Below are positions 7,996 to 16,283 of a stretch of 47,560 nucleotides of DNA, piece after piece. This DNA is from Caldilineaceae bacterium bin34. Lineage in GTDB: Bacteria; Chloroflexota; Anaerolineae; Caldilineales; Caldilineaceae. Location of the stretch: NCBI GenBank assembly GCA_002238555.1, contig MPMO01000036.1:1-47560 (forward strand), in the 5' to 3' direction. Within the stretch, counting starts at the first letter, position 1. Every line of letters begins with the position of its first letter. The notes below the pieces were generated by a model that made no database searches, was not told where the DNA came from, and saw only the letters and a list, made by a program, of their open reading frames with translations. A program made the translations under genes and the position numbers.

Positions 7996-8153
7996 AAGTC
8001 ATCTTCTTGCAGACTCCGCTTGGTATGCCCATCGTCGACCGTGTCGGAAAAACCCGATTGCTGTGCAACGGGATCACCCTCCCAGCTCTCACACTGGGCA
8101 ATCGAGAACCTTTATTGGGCCAAGATCAGTGGTTTGGAAAGTTTCCAAGATAA
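7992..8153 (+). CDS. short ORF coupled to the kinase gene; possible truncated gene start
   Basis: The ATG overlaps the kinase stop codon (ATGA), a classic coupled arrangement. It encodes 53 residues beginning MKVIFLQTPLGMPIVDR, reminiscent of the first strand of B12-binding radical-SAM proteins (MKVLLVQPP...). It ends after 53 codons and nothing recognisable follows. It may be the stump of a longer gene whose remainder was lost in the degraded stretch downstream. Function is not assigned. Confidence 0.3.
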   Translation: MKVIFLQTPLGMPIVDRVGKTRLLCNGITLPALTLGNREPLLGQDQWFGKFPR

Positions 8154-8996
8154 AGAATGCGCTGTCCTGGTCGGGGATTGCCCACTCTGTTTTAATTTGT
8201 GGGGACGCTTGGGGGAACGGTGGCGCCGGCCGGCGGGGGAGGACGGCCCATGCTGTGGTTGTGTTAATAACAACAACATCCCAAGCGCATTGCCAACAAC
8301 CTGCTGCGGCAGGACCGGTATCCAGGGTGGGCATTGCCCACAAGCGGCTGGCGGCAGCCTGGAACGCGGACTGTCCGTGCCGTTTGTTCGACCCCGGCCC
8401 CGAATCCGTTTGAATGCAGTTGACCTGCTGGCCTACCGGACAACCAACCATCGTGACCATGTTGTCCCATTCTTCACAGCCCCTTTGCCAATGCCCGTCA
8501 CACACTGCCATCCGGCGAATTCCAGGCCCTCCGCCTTCCCGTGCGGGCTGAACTGCCTCTGTGCGTATCCTGGCCGACCCTGAGGGGGGACATGCCGGTG
8601 ATCATCAACACCGTTTACTTCCAACGGCCTCGATCCCGAATGGGGGCCACCCTATTTCATTCCCGGCAACCATAGTGACACTCAACTGGAGCCGGACCAA
8701 ACCGCTTGGAACGGCTGGGAATTGCAGAACTGCATTGTCAAGGCTGGATGACGCGGGAATGTTCCGAAGCGCAGTCTGGCACCGAGGCTGGGCGTGCCGC
8801 GGTGCCAGGCCCCGTTGTCTTCTGCAGGTGCACTACATCCAGTGCATGATCAGTCGGAAGTTTCCGCCCCGGAACCGGATTCGGTTCAACTAGGATCTGT
8901 TGGCCGAGCCCACGCCCTGGCAATCCCGCTTCCCGGACGACCGCGTTCGGAGCAACCACGATTGAGTCACGTCCCGACTCGGCAGGAGATTCGGAC
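8154..8996. other. degraded intergenic region with a diverged riboswitch-like block
   Basis: There is no supported gene. Near 8752-8790 the bases GGGAAT..CCGAAG..AGTCTGGCAC line up with the GGGAAA..CCGG..AGTCCGGCAC blocks of the cobalamin-riboswitch-like element at 3712-3735. From about 8850 the sequence (GTGCATGAT.A..CGGAAG) parallels 3790-3810. From about 8914 it is near-identical to the region ahead of the truncated copy. This suggests the whole riboswitch-plus-gene unit was duplicated and that the riboswitch here has decayed or diverged. Confidence 0.4.
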
Positions 8997-10526
8997 TTGC
9001 CCCGCTCACGCCAACCCGAGGATCTGTCCGCGGCTGTCGTTGGTTCCGGCCCCAACGGACTGTCGGCGGCCATTTCCCTGCGTGCGGCCGGAGTTGATGT
9101 CACCCTGTTCGAAGCGCGAGAAACTCTCGGTGGAGGGGTTCGCTCGGCGGAAGGTCCCCTGCCCGGATTTCGCCGCGATGTCTGTAGCAGCGTCTATCCC
9201 TTGGGGATGGCTTCCCCGGTCTTTGGGGCCATGGATCTGGATCGGTTCGGTCTGGAGTGGGTGTCTCCGCCCAATCCCTTTGCCCATCCCCTGGACGACG
9301 GGTCGGCGGTGGTCCCTGACGGCGATCAAGACTCGCCGGATAGCTTGGGGGAGGACGCGGCGGCCTGGCAGGCTGCAGTTGGCACCGTATCCAACCACTG
9401 GGAGTGCATCGCCGACAACCTGCTGGGTCCCTTGCGCGTACCCAGGCCGGATGCCCGGGTAATGAGGTTTGGACTGCGCGCGCTCCGTTCCAGTCACGGG
9501 CTGTGCCGAAACCTGTTTCGAACCGAACGGATGCGTGCCCTGTTCTCGGGTGTAGCCGCACACACCGCAGTTCCGCTGCACCGACCGGCCACGGCCGCGG
9601 CCGGTCTGGTACTGGCCGGCCTGGCGGAGACAACCGGCTGGCCGTTTGCCCGGGGTGGTGCGGAGTTCATAACGCACGCCCTGGCTTCCTTGGCTGCGGC
9701 AATGGGAGTGAAGATCCGGATAGGCACGGTGGTTGCACATGGATCACAGCTGGAGCCGTACGACCTGCACATGCTGGACACCGGGCCCCGACAGGTTGTG
9801 AGGTTGCGCGGTCCGGAATTGAATCCCGGAGTTGCGCGCAACCTGCAACGGTACCGGTATGGTCCCGGGGTCTGCAAGGTGGACTACGCCCTGAGCGAGC
9901 CCGCGCCCTGGTGTGCCGATGCCGCCAGCAAGGCCGGCACGCTGCACCTCGGGGGCTCGCGGATGGAAATTTCCACCGCACTCGATCAGGTCTGGTCGGG
10001 CAATCCCGCACCGGCACCGTTCGTGCTGGTGGGTCAGCCCTCCGTTGCGGATTCCTCGCGGGCTCCGGCCGGCCGCCATGCGTTTTGGGCCTACTGCCAT
10101 GTGCCGCCGGGGTGGGACGGGGACGCAAGTCCGGCCATCGAAAGCCAGATTGAGAGGTTTGCGCCCGGTTTCCGGGACACGGTCCTGGCACGTCGGGTCA
10201 CGCGGGCCAGCCAGTGGGAAGCCTACAACCCCAACTGGATCGGAGGGGACATCAACGGCGGCGTGCAGGATCTGGGCCAGCTGTGGCGTCGGCCGGCCGG
10301 TTGGTTGGATCCCTACTGCCTCCGGGCTCCGGACCTGTATCTGTGCTCGTCTTCCACACCCCCCGGCGGTGGTGTCCACGGCCTTTGCGGTTGGCATGCC
10401 GCACGGTCCGCGCTCCGCCGCAACTGCGGTTTGGACTTCACCCTTGCGGACTTGCGGTCCGCTTGTGCCGACACGGGGCCTTGGGAAGGCACCCCTGCAA
10501 GCAGAAACGTGGACTGGACATCGTAG
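8997..10526 (+). CDS. FAD-dependent phytoene-desaturase/carotenoid-isomerase-like oxidoreductase (copy 2, full length)
   Basis: The 509-residue protein has a dinucleotide-binding motif VVGSGPNGLSAAISLRAAG at residues 13-32 followed by the Glu that binds ribose (LFEARETLGGGVR). A C-terminal segment (PGGGVHGLCGWHAARSAL) matches the second FAD-contact region of COG1233 flavoproteins. The start is TTG 8997 with AGGAG 9 bases upstream. COG1233 members desaturate, saturate or isomerise isoprenoid chains; the substrate here is unknown. No carotenoid synthesis gene is nearby, and an MFS transporter follows after 400 bp. The 5' ~500 bp is duplicated at 3868-4376. Confidence 0.8.
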   Translation: MPRSRQPEDLSAAVVGSGPNGLSAAISLRAAGVDVTLFEARETLGGGVRSAEGPLPGFRRDVCSSVYPLGMASPVFGAMDLDRFGLEWVSPPNPFAHPLDDGSAVVPDGDQDSPDSLGEDAAAWQAAVGTVSNHWECIADNLLGPLRVPRPDARVMRFGLRALRSSHGLCRNLFRTERMRALFSGVAAHTAVPLHRPATAAAGLVLAGLAETTGWPFARGGAEFITHALASLAAAMGVKIRIGTVVAHGSQLEPYDLHMLDTGPRQVVRLRGPELNPGVARNLQRYRYGPGVCKVDYALSEPAPWCADAASKAGTLHLGGSRMEISTALDQVWSGNPAPAPFVLVGQPSVADSSRAPAGRHAFWAYCHVPPGWDGDASPAIESQIERFAPGFRDTVLARRVTRASQWEAYNPNWIGGDINGGVQDLGQLWRRPAGWLDPYCLRAPDLYLCSSSTPPGGGVHGLCGWHAARSALRRNCGLDFTLADLRSACADTGPWEGTPASRNVDWTS

Positions 10527-10926
10527 GGATACCAGCGACCGGAACCGTCGTTCCACCGTTCTGCCTGGTGGCTCCGGCAGCATGGAGGGGCCGGGGCGGC
10601 GGGCCCCTCCAAGGTGGATTCGGACTGGATTCACCACACCTTGGGCCTGGCGATTCCCTCCCTGATGGCGGTGCCTGTGCATCAGGGAAGCCGGACACCC
10701 CCAACCGCGTTTTCCTGAGTTGAATTACGGGGATCAATGCACGGATAATAGAACCATGATCACAATGGGCAAGGCCGGTGCCTGTCGCTCCCTCATAGGC
10801 ATCCGGAGGCCTGCCCGGATCGCTTCCCTCTTCGCAGCCAAGAGCCAGCTTTTGGTTGCCGGATCGGCCCCTGCGCTGTTGCCGAGCGGCCCGGCGCCCT
10901 TCTCCGCCTAAAGCCGTCCCTTCGCC
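10527..10926. other. intergenic region with two inverted repeats
   Basis: A 9-bp perfect stem GGAGGGGCC/GGCCCCTCC (10584-10592 with 10602-10610) and an 8-bp stem TCCCTGAT/ATCAGGGA (10659-10666 with 10681-10688) lie between the oxidoreductase and the transporter. Neither is followed by a T-run, so they are weak candidates for transcription termination. No gene is supported in the stretch. Confidence 0.35.
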
Positions 10927-12183
10927 ATGGCCATGGCCACGGACCGTTTCCGTTTCTGGGAGGGAGTGAACCCGAATGCCTTGAGGCTCATGGTCACCAC
11001 CATGATCCTCTCGATTCTCATGATGGGCATTGCCGCGGTGACGCGCACATTGTTCATCCTGCGTCTCGATCTGGGCACGGAGTTCTTTGGCGTCTACAAC
11101 GCATTCGCGGCCTTCGGGTACACGGGCATGGCCATCCCCGCAGGCTTGCTGGGCCGCCGCTTTGGCCTGAAGCCCACGATGGTGTTCGGCGTTGCCACCT
11201 TTATCGTCGGCTACCTGATTGGTCCGTTGGTGGAATACACCCCGCACACATTGTGGGTGCCCTGGTCGCTGGCTTCCCAGTTCATTTCGGCGGCGGGGTA
11301 CTCGATCCTGTCCGTCAATGCCTCGCCGGCCATCATGGCCACCACGCGGCCGGACAACCGTTCCAAGACCTACAGCCTGTTGAGCACGACCCGCAACCTG
11401 GGTGTATTTGTGGGCCTGGTGGCCGGCGGCATGCTGCCCACCCGCATCGCAGCCTTGATGAATTGGTCTCTGGACACCACCGATCCGTACCGGGTGGCCC
11501 TGCTGGGGTCCGGGTTGCTGGCCGTGTCCGCGCTGTTCGTTCTACTGCGCTACCAGGAAGGGGATGCTTCCATCACCGCCAAGGAATCGGTGGCTCGGGA
11601 AGGCCTGTTCCCGGCGCTGTCCCTGGGCCTGGTGCTGGTTTACATCGTGCTGAGCCAGAGCGCGATTGCGGTTTGCCATTCCTTCTGCAACGCCTACATG
11701 GACACCGAACTGCGCTTGAGCGCCGACTTCATTGGCTGGCTGAGCGCGCTGGGCCAGGTGTTCGCGGTGTTCATTCCCTTTGCCGTGCCCAGGTTGCGCA
11801 ATCGGCTGGACAACAGTTCGCTCCTGATCATGTCCTCGCTCGTGTCCGCACTGCTGGTGGTGCCGGTTATCGTGGGCGAGTCTTGGGTCCTGGCGGGCAT
11901 CAGCCGCATGGGCGTCATGTCGATGTCGGCGATCTGGATGCCGGTCATCCAGATGTACCAGATGGAGATGGTGCAGTCGGAGTATCGGCCGATCGCGTTT
12001 GCCCTGGTGTCCGTGGCCCTGGGCACCAACTTCGCCCTCGTCAGCCTATTCGGGGGCTACATCATCGAAGCCTGGGGCTACCCGGCCCTCTTCCTCATCG
12101 GGGCAGTGGCCGCGGTGTGCGGTTCCGTATTCCTGCTGGCCATCCGCGCGCGGCCGGCCATGCAACCGCGGTTCGCCAACTGA
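10927..12183 (+). CDS. major facilitator superfamily (MFS) transporter
   Basis: The 418-residue protein is strongly hydrophobic, with about 12 predicted membrane segments. The MFS loop 2-3 pattern appears as GLLGRRFGLKPTMV (near residue 75-90). Substrate cannot be told from sequence. It stands downstream of the FAD oxidoreductase on the same strand but 400 bp away, so co-transcription is uncertain. ATG 10927 is used; a second ATG two codons on is equally possible. Confidence 0.8.
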   Translation: MAMATDRFRFWEGVNPNALRLMVTTMILSILMMGIAAVTRTLFILRLDLGTEFFGVYNAFAAFGYTGMAIPAGLLGRRFGLKPTMVFGVATFIVGYLIGPLVEYTPHTLWVPWSLASQFISAAGYSILSVNASPAIMATTRPDNRSKTYSLLSTTRNLGVFVGLVAGGMLPTRIAALMNWSLDTTDPYRVALLGSGLLAVSALFVLLRYQEGDASITAKESVAREGLFPALSLGLVLVYIVLSQSAIAVCHSFCNAYMDTELRLSADFIGWLSALGQVFAVFIPFAVPRLRNRLDNSSLLIMSSLVSALLVVPVIVGESWVLAGISRMGVMSMSAIWMPVIQMYQMEMVQSEYRPIAFALVSVALGTNFALVSLFGGYIIEAWGYPALFLIGAVAAVCGSVFLLAIRARPAMQPRFAN

Positions 12184-12584
12184 CCTGACCGGCTGGTCGA
12201 TCGTTGGAAACCGGCCCTCGAAAATCCGACTATTGCAAGCGAGGAGAGCAATACCGGCAAGCCTTGTGTGTCAAGAGCCACGTGCTACTACGTGTTTGAT
12301 TCACTGCCTTGGCAGACGCGCGACACGACCCAGACTCACGGCCAGCATAGCCGCATATGGTAACATGCGGTTAATATGTGCAATGTTTCGTTGTTGCCTA
12401 CCTTGTCGTTGAGTTGCACTTGAGGAGGGAACTGCCTGAAAGGATTGGGCGTTCGCTGGAATTGTACGAAGGTTTCCGGTTGTTAATTCGGCTGGACAGG
12501 TCGGCACTCCAGCCCCGATCCGGTCAGTGCTGATCGGTTTCAGTAAGTAGTTGATGGCTTATTCATCGCAACGGGAGTAAGGAC
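12184..12584. other. intergenic region, nothing recognised
   Basis: About 400 bp of lower GC content than the surroundings. It must hold the promoter of the winged-helix/Ntn pair, but no clear -35/-10 pair stands out. Confidence 0.4.
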
Positions 12585-13046
12585 ATGCCAAGACGGGATG
12601 TGCTGTTGATGATGATGGCTCCTGCAGGAACGGCCATTCATACACCGGTGCAGGTTCAAAAGCTCGCGTTCCTGATTGATCAGCTCGTCGGAGAAACAAT
12701 CGGCGGGACTGGCTTTGACTTCAAGCCATGGCACTACGGCCCTTTTGACAAGGCTGTCTACGAGGTGCTTGAAGCGCTGGAACGTGACGGCCTCGTGGAA
12801 ATCAACGACATGAGCGTGCAGGTGCAGCCTACGCAGTACAGGTTGACCGACTTGGGCGAACGCGAAGGAGCAGACCTGCTGCAGGCGTTGAGGGACCGGA
12901 GTCCAGAGACAGCCGAGTATGTTGAAGTGCTGTCACATTGGGTACGCGATCAGTCGTTCGCTTCCCTGCTCCGCGCGATCTACGCCAAGTTCCCGGACAT
13001 GGCAGTCAACAGTGTCTTCAAGGATTCGTTGGCGAGTGTCCTGTGA
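12585..13046 (+). CDS. winged-helix/Panacea(DUF4065)- or YwgA-like protein, first gene of the Ntn-hydrolase pair
   Basis: This 153-residue protein contains VQVQKLAFLIDQLVG (residues ~22-36) and FDFKPWHYGPFDKAVYEVLE (near 45-64). A helix-rich segment ending in a possible wing (YRLTDLGEREG) follows. The 'Q.QKL.FL...YGPF...VY..L..L...G' pattern is shared by Panacea/SocA-type (DUF4065) antitoxin domains and by YwgA-type winged-helix proteins. GGAGTAAGGAC precedes the ATG. Its stop overlaps the GTG start of the proteasome-like gene (GTGA), so the two are co-translated. Panacea-type domains act as antitoxins and proteolytic adaptors, which makes the pairing with a proteasome-like hydrolase notable. 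The family is suggested, not proven. Confidence 0.6.
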   Translation: MPRRDVLLMMMAPAGTAIHTPVQVQKLAFLIDQLVGETIGGTGFDFKPWHYGPFDKAVYEVLEALERDGLVEINDMSVQVQPTQYRLTDLGEREGADLLQALRDRSPETAEYVEVLSHWVRDQSFASLLRAIYAKFPDMAVNSVFKDSLASVL

Positions 13047-13789
13047 CATTGTTGGTAGGTGTCCTTTGCACTGATGGAGTGGTCATTGGGTCGGACAGTG
13101 CAGCCACATTGGGATCGGGCGTGCTTCAATCCCCGGTCAAGAAAGTGCACGTGGTCAACGACTCGATTCTGGTCGCCACTGCAGGCACTGTAGGGTTGGG
13201 GCAGCGTTTTCGGCATGTGGTCGCACAAGCAGCCGACGACGGGGAATTCCAGGCGATGGATCTGGTTGGCAAAGGAGTTAGTTTGTCGGAACAAGGATTG
13301 CAGAATTTCAAACGCACCAGTTCCGATGCGAGGAAGACAAGTGCGCTGGTGGCAATCAGCAATGGGAAGGAACCAGGTTCAGCCGGCCTCATTGAATTTT
13401 CTTCTCTTGGATTTTCGCCGAGTGTTGTCCGCGAAGGAGTCCGGTTTACAGCGTCTGGCTCCGGTGCTACAGTCGCTGGGCCCTTGTTGGCACTGGTACG
13501 TCACGCATTCTGGGCAGTTTCGCATCCATCAGTCACTGATGGGGTTTTCGCCGTTGCATTTGTACTGAACCTGGCAACCAGAATCGTACCGAGGGGAGTG
13601 GGTGGCCCAGTGCAAATCGGAACGATGCAACGGTTGGACACCTCATCGAGTGGCCCAAACACACAGTTGGAAGCCCGGAGCGAGCTCAAGTTCACTGGAC
13701 GGCTTTGGATTCGGAGGAAGTCCAGGAACACATTGGTGTCGCCGAGGAAGCGATGGATCACCTATCGCAGTATGTGTACGGAAAGGTAG
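13043..13789 (+). CDS. proteasome-beta/HslV-like N-terminal-nucleophile hydrolase
   Basis: The GTG start at 13043 overlaps the preceding stop (GTGA). Removing the initiator leaves Thr1 in TLLVGV. Counting from it gives Asp17 (GSDSAATLG) and Lys33 (PVKKV), exactly the catalytic spacing of proteasome beta subunits and HslV. Further on, TASGSGA resembles the Gly-Ser-Gly segment holding Ser129, and VGGPVQIG resembles the late strand of 20S subunits. The literal frame stops at 13789. From about 13640-13680 a -1/+2 frame gives a more protein-like tail (WTALDSEEVQEHIGVAEEAM..., stop 13837-13839), so a frameshift near the C-terminus is likely. No ATPase (HslU, Mpa) or alpha subunit is nearby. Known relatives degrade proteins as self-compartmentalised rings; this one forms an operon only with a Panacea-like protein. 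Confidence 0.75.
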   Translation: MTLLVGVLCTDGVVIGSDSAATLGSGVLQSPVKKVHVVNDSILVATAGTVGLGQRFRHVVAQAADDGEFQAMDLVGKGVSLSEQGLQNFKRTSSDARKTSALVAISNGKEPGSAGLIEFSSLGFSPSVVREGVRFTASGSGATVAGPLLALVRHAFWAVSHPSVTDGVFAVAFVLNLATRIVPRGVGGPVQIGTMQRLDTSSSGPNTQLEARSELKFTGRLWIRRKSRNTLVSPRKRWITYRSMCTER

Positions 13790-13839
13790 GCAGCCCAGTA
13801 GCAGAGATCCCGGATTACCCTGCAGATGAGCGTATCTGA

Positions 13840-14461
13840 CTGAGGGGTCTGGGGGGACCGACTGCGGAACGAGAGTCCGGGCTGCCTGAAGTCGCGGATG
13901 AAGATTCTGAGGCAGCTCTGCACGGACGGGGTGTCCAGGCCATCATCCCCCCAGTGTTCCATGGGATGAAATCGGATCGAGAACCACGTGGCTTCTTGGT
14001 GCAGGGGTGGATTCCCCCGGAAGCGTGACCGTTCAGAAGTGGATGCAGTCTACGGAAAAGATGGCGATCCGCTTCGGAGTTGGAGTCTGAAGGGTCGCGG
14101 TGTTGAGGTTGTGGTGCCTGACGGTGCTGCAGCTTGCTCGGTCCGCATGCCTGGCGTTTGCCAATACATGAAGACTCTGGTGGTTCCCACCGAAACCAAT
14201 CTGTATGAAGTTTGGGTTTGGATTGGGCGGTTCAAGTCGCGGGCGCCCTTAACGTCTGGAATGTCGGTGACCAGCATGGTCTGAGGTACCGGACAGGACC
14301 CAATTCAATGATGGGGACTCCAACGACAGGTTCAGACTAGATTTGTCGCAACTGAAACGAGCCACTACTATGCCAATTCATCGCGCTCGTGGCCCATTCC
14401 TCCTAGAATCGAGGTTCCCACACCGGCCCACAGCGGCCGGACCATCGCAAGGAGAGGCTCG
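13840..14461. other. intergenic region, no supported gene
   Basis: A 98-codon open frame at 13988-14284 (+) has no recognisable motif and weak codon character, so it is not called. The last 70 bases before the SDR hold CAAGGAGAGG, its ribosome binding site. Confidence 0.4.
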
Positions 14462-15193
14462 ATGAGTGAACTGAAGGACAAAATCTGCATCGTCACCGGA
14501 GCCGGCACTGGCATCGGCAAGGGCATCGCCCGTCGCTTCGCCAAGGCCGGAGCCACCCTTGTCCTGGCATCGCGCAAGGTTGCCAACCTGGACGAGACCG
14601 CCGAGGAGTGCCGCGGCATCGGCGTCGAGGTCATGGTTCACCAGACCGATGTGACCTCGGAGGACAGTGTCCTCGCCCTGTTCGCGGCGACCGAACAGGC
14701 CTACGGGCGTGTCGACATCCTGATCAACAACTCCGGCGTCTTCGACAACGGCCCGTTCCACGAACTGTCCCTGGCCACCTGGCAGAAGGTGGTCGACGTC
14801 AACCTGACCGGCCCGTTCCTGTGCGCACGGTCCGCCTTCCGCAGCATGCTGAAGACCGGGGGCGGCCGCATTGTCAACGTGGCGAGCATCTCGGCCCAGA
14901 TGTGCCGGCCCAACGCGTCTCCCTACAACTCCACCAAGCATGCCCTGACCGGCCTGACCAAGTCCATTGCCCTGGAGGGCCGGGACCACGACATCGTCTG
15001 CAGCGTGCTGCATCCCGGCAACATCCTGACCGAGCGCCGGGCCACCAGCGACACCCCAACGGACCAGGAGCCCATGATGACCGTGGACGAGCTGGCGGAG
15101 ACGGCCCTGGTCATGGTGATGCTGCCGCTCCATGTCAACGTCCTGGAGACCATCGTCCTGCCCACCACGCAGGCCTATCTGGGCCGGGGCTGA
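14462..15193 (+). CDS. short-chain dehydrogenase/reductase (SDR)
   Basis: The 243-residue protein is a classical SDR: NAD(P)-binding TGAGTGIG (residues ~12-19), NNSG (near 91), catalytic Ser in VASIS (near 141) and YNSTK (near 154). ASRK after strand 2 suggests NADP preference. It has a strong ribosome binding site (AAGGAGAGG, 5-13 bases upstream). It is the first of three genes reading the same way (SDR, deacetylase, isomerase-like), so a role in oxidising or reducing a sugar or polyol is plausible. Family members cannot be assigned a substrate from sequence. Confidence 0.88.
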   Translation: MSELKDKICIVTGAGTGIGKGIARRFAKAGATLVLASRKVANLDETAEECRGIGVEVMVHQTDVTSEDSVLALFAATEQAYGRVDILINNSGVFDNGPFHELSLATWQKVVDVNLTGPFLCARSAFRSMLKTGGGRIVNVASISAQMCRPNASPYNSTKHALTGLTKSIALEGRDHDIVCSVLHPGNILTERRATSDTPTDQEPMMTVDELAETALVMVMLPLHVNVLETIVLPTTQAYLGRG

Positions 15194-15295
15194 TCCGGCA
15201 CGTCCGGAGAGTGAAAGTGACCTCTTGGCCAGGTCGGGGTCCCATCCCTGACACTGCCCGGCCGCGTGACTGTGGGCCTGCTCAAACCAAGGTGC

Positions 15296-16197
15296 ATGAT
15301 GCCGCTGTATGTATCCGCCTATGACACCGAAGCGGTGTACCCCTGGTGGGAGAGCGACGCCTCCGGGTTCGACTACACCCCGAGCCGAATCCGTGAGTTT
15401 CTGGCCGGGGTGCGTGCCGTAGCCGATGTGCATCTGGAACAGAACGTTCCGGCCACCTTCTTCCTGGTTGCCAGAATGCTTGAACTGGCCGGAAAGGAAC
15501 TGCGCGCAATCCTGGACCACTCTCTGTTCGACATCCAGTGCCACAGCTTCACCCACCCGGACTTGATGGCACTGGATGACCGGGGCGATGCCGATGCCCT
15601 GCGCTACGAACTGGCCGCCTCCAAGAAACTGATCGAGGACACGTTCGGTACACCGGTAACCGGCCTCACGGCCCCGGGTGGCTACACGCGGGGGTTTGCC
15701 GGCCATCCCCGCATCCTCGGCCTCCTGCACTGCAGGAGGCCGGTTACCGATATGTGCGCAGCGTGGGGGCCGGTCCCGCGCACACCGTGCCGGCCCCGTT
15801 CAACGGGCCCTTCTGGTACACGGAGGACGGCTTTCCGGATCTGCTCGAGACGCCCTCCCACGCCTGGCACGACAACATCTTGACGGGTCAGCCCGCCAGG
15901 ACCCACTGGCCTCCCGTCCTGCCCTGGTCCCTGCCGGCCACCGTGCCGGGCGATGCCCGAGGGGTGTACGACGCGTACGCTCCGGGTATCGACTACTGCC
16001 TGCGGACGGACTTTCCCTACTATCTGCCCATCTTCCATCCCTGGTCCATCTACAGGATTGATCGGAAAGCCGGGCAGATTGCCCTGCTTGTGGAGCATGC
16101 CCGGCAGAACATGGAGATGGCACACTGCGGCCATCTCCTTGGCCACATCCTCAACAACCGGACCCTGGCCCGCGAAAGGCCCCTACTGGTCCCGTAA
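15296..16197 (+). pseudogene. polysaccharide deacetylase (NodB/CE4-like), frameshifted
   Basis: The first frame (ATG 15296 or 15299) shows the NodB pattern: SAYDTE with the metal/catalytic Asp and HSFTHPDL with the metal-binding His pair (H-S-x-x-H-P). TAPGGY follows. The frame is lost at about 15725 and resumes two bases out of phase as QEAGYRYVRSV...PFNGPFWYTEDG to a stop at 16197. The break sits in a palindrome (15719-15741) where CTGCA occurs twice in tandem; deleting one 5-bp copy gives a continuous 298-residue protein. CE4 enzymes remove N- or O-acetyl groups from glycans; related proteins include allantoinase-like (PuuE) hydrolases. Unless read through, the product is inactive. Confidence 0.8.
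15719..15741. repeat. 11-bp palindrome with CTGCA duplication at its centre
   Basis: GGCCTCCTGCA-C-TGCAGGAGGCC is a perfect inverted repeat. It equals the 18-bp palindrome GGCCTCCTGCAGGAGGCC with CTGCA duplicated in the middle. The 5-bp gain accounts exactly for the phase change in the deacetylase gene. Confidence 0.85.
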
Positions 16198-16283
16198 TCC
16201 AGGTCCCGGCCAAGACGGCCGGCCCGGTGCGCCCCCGGCAGTACTTCCCCAATTCACTCGACACAACAAGGACCAGAACGGCC

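Noticed and set aside
13988..14284. 98-codon open frame on the plus strand
   Set aside because: No motif, weak start context, no neighbour relation.
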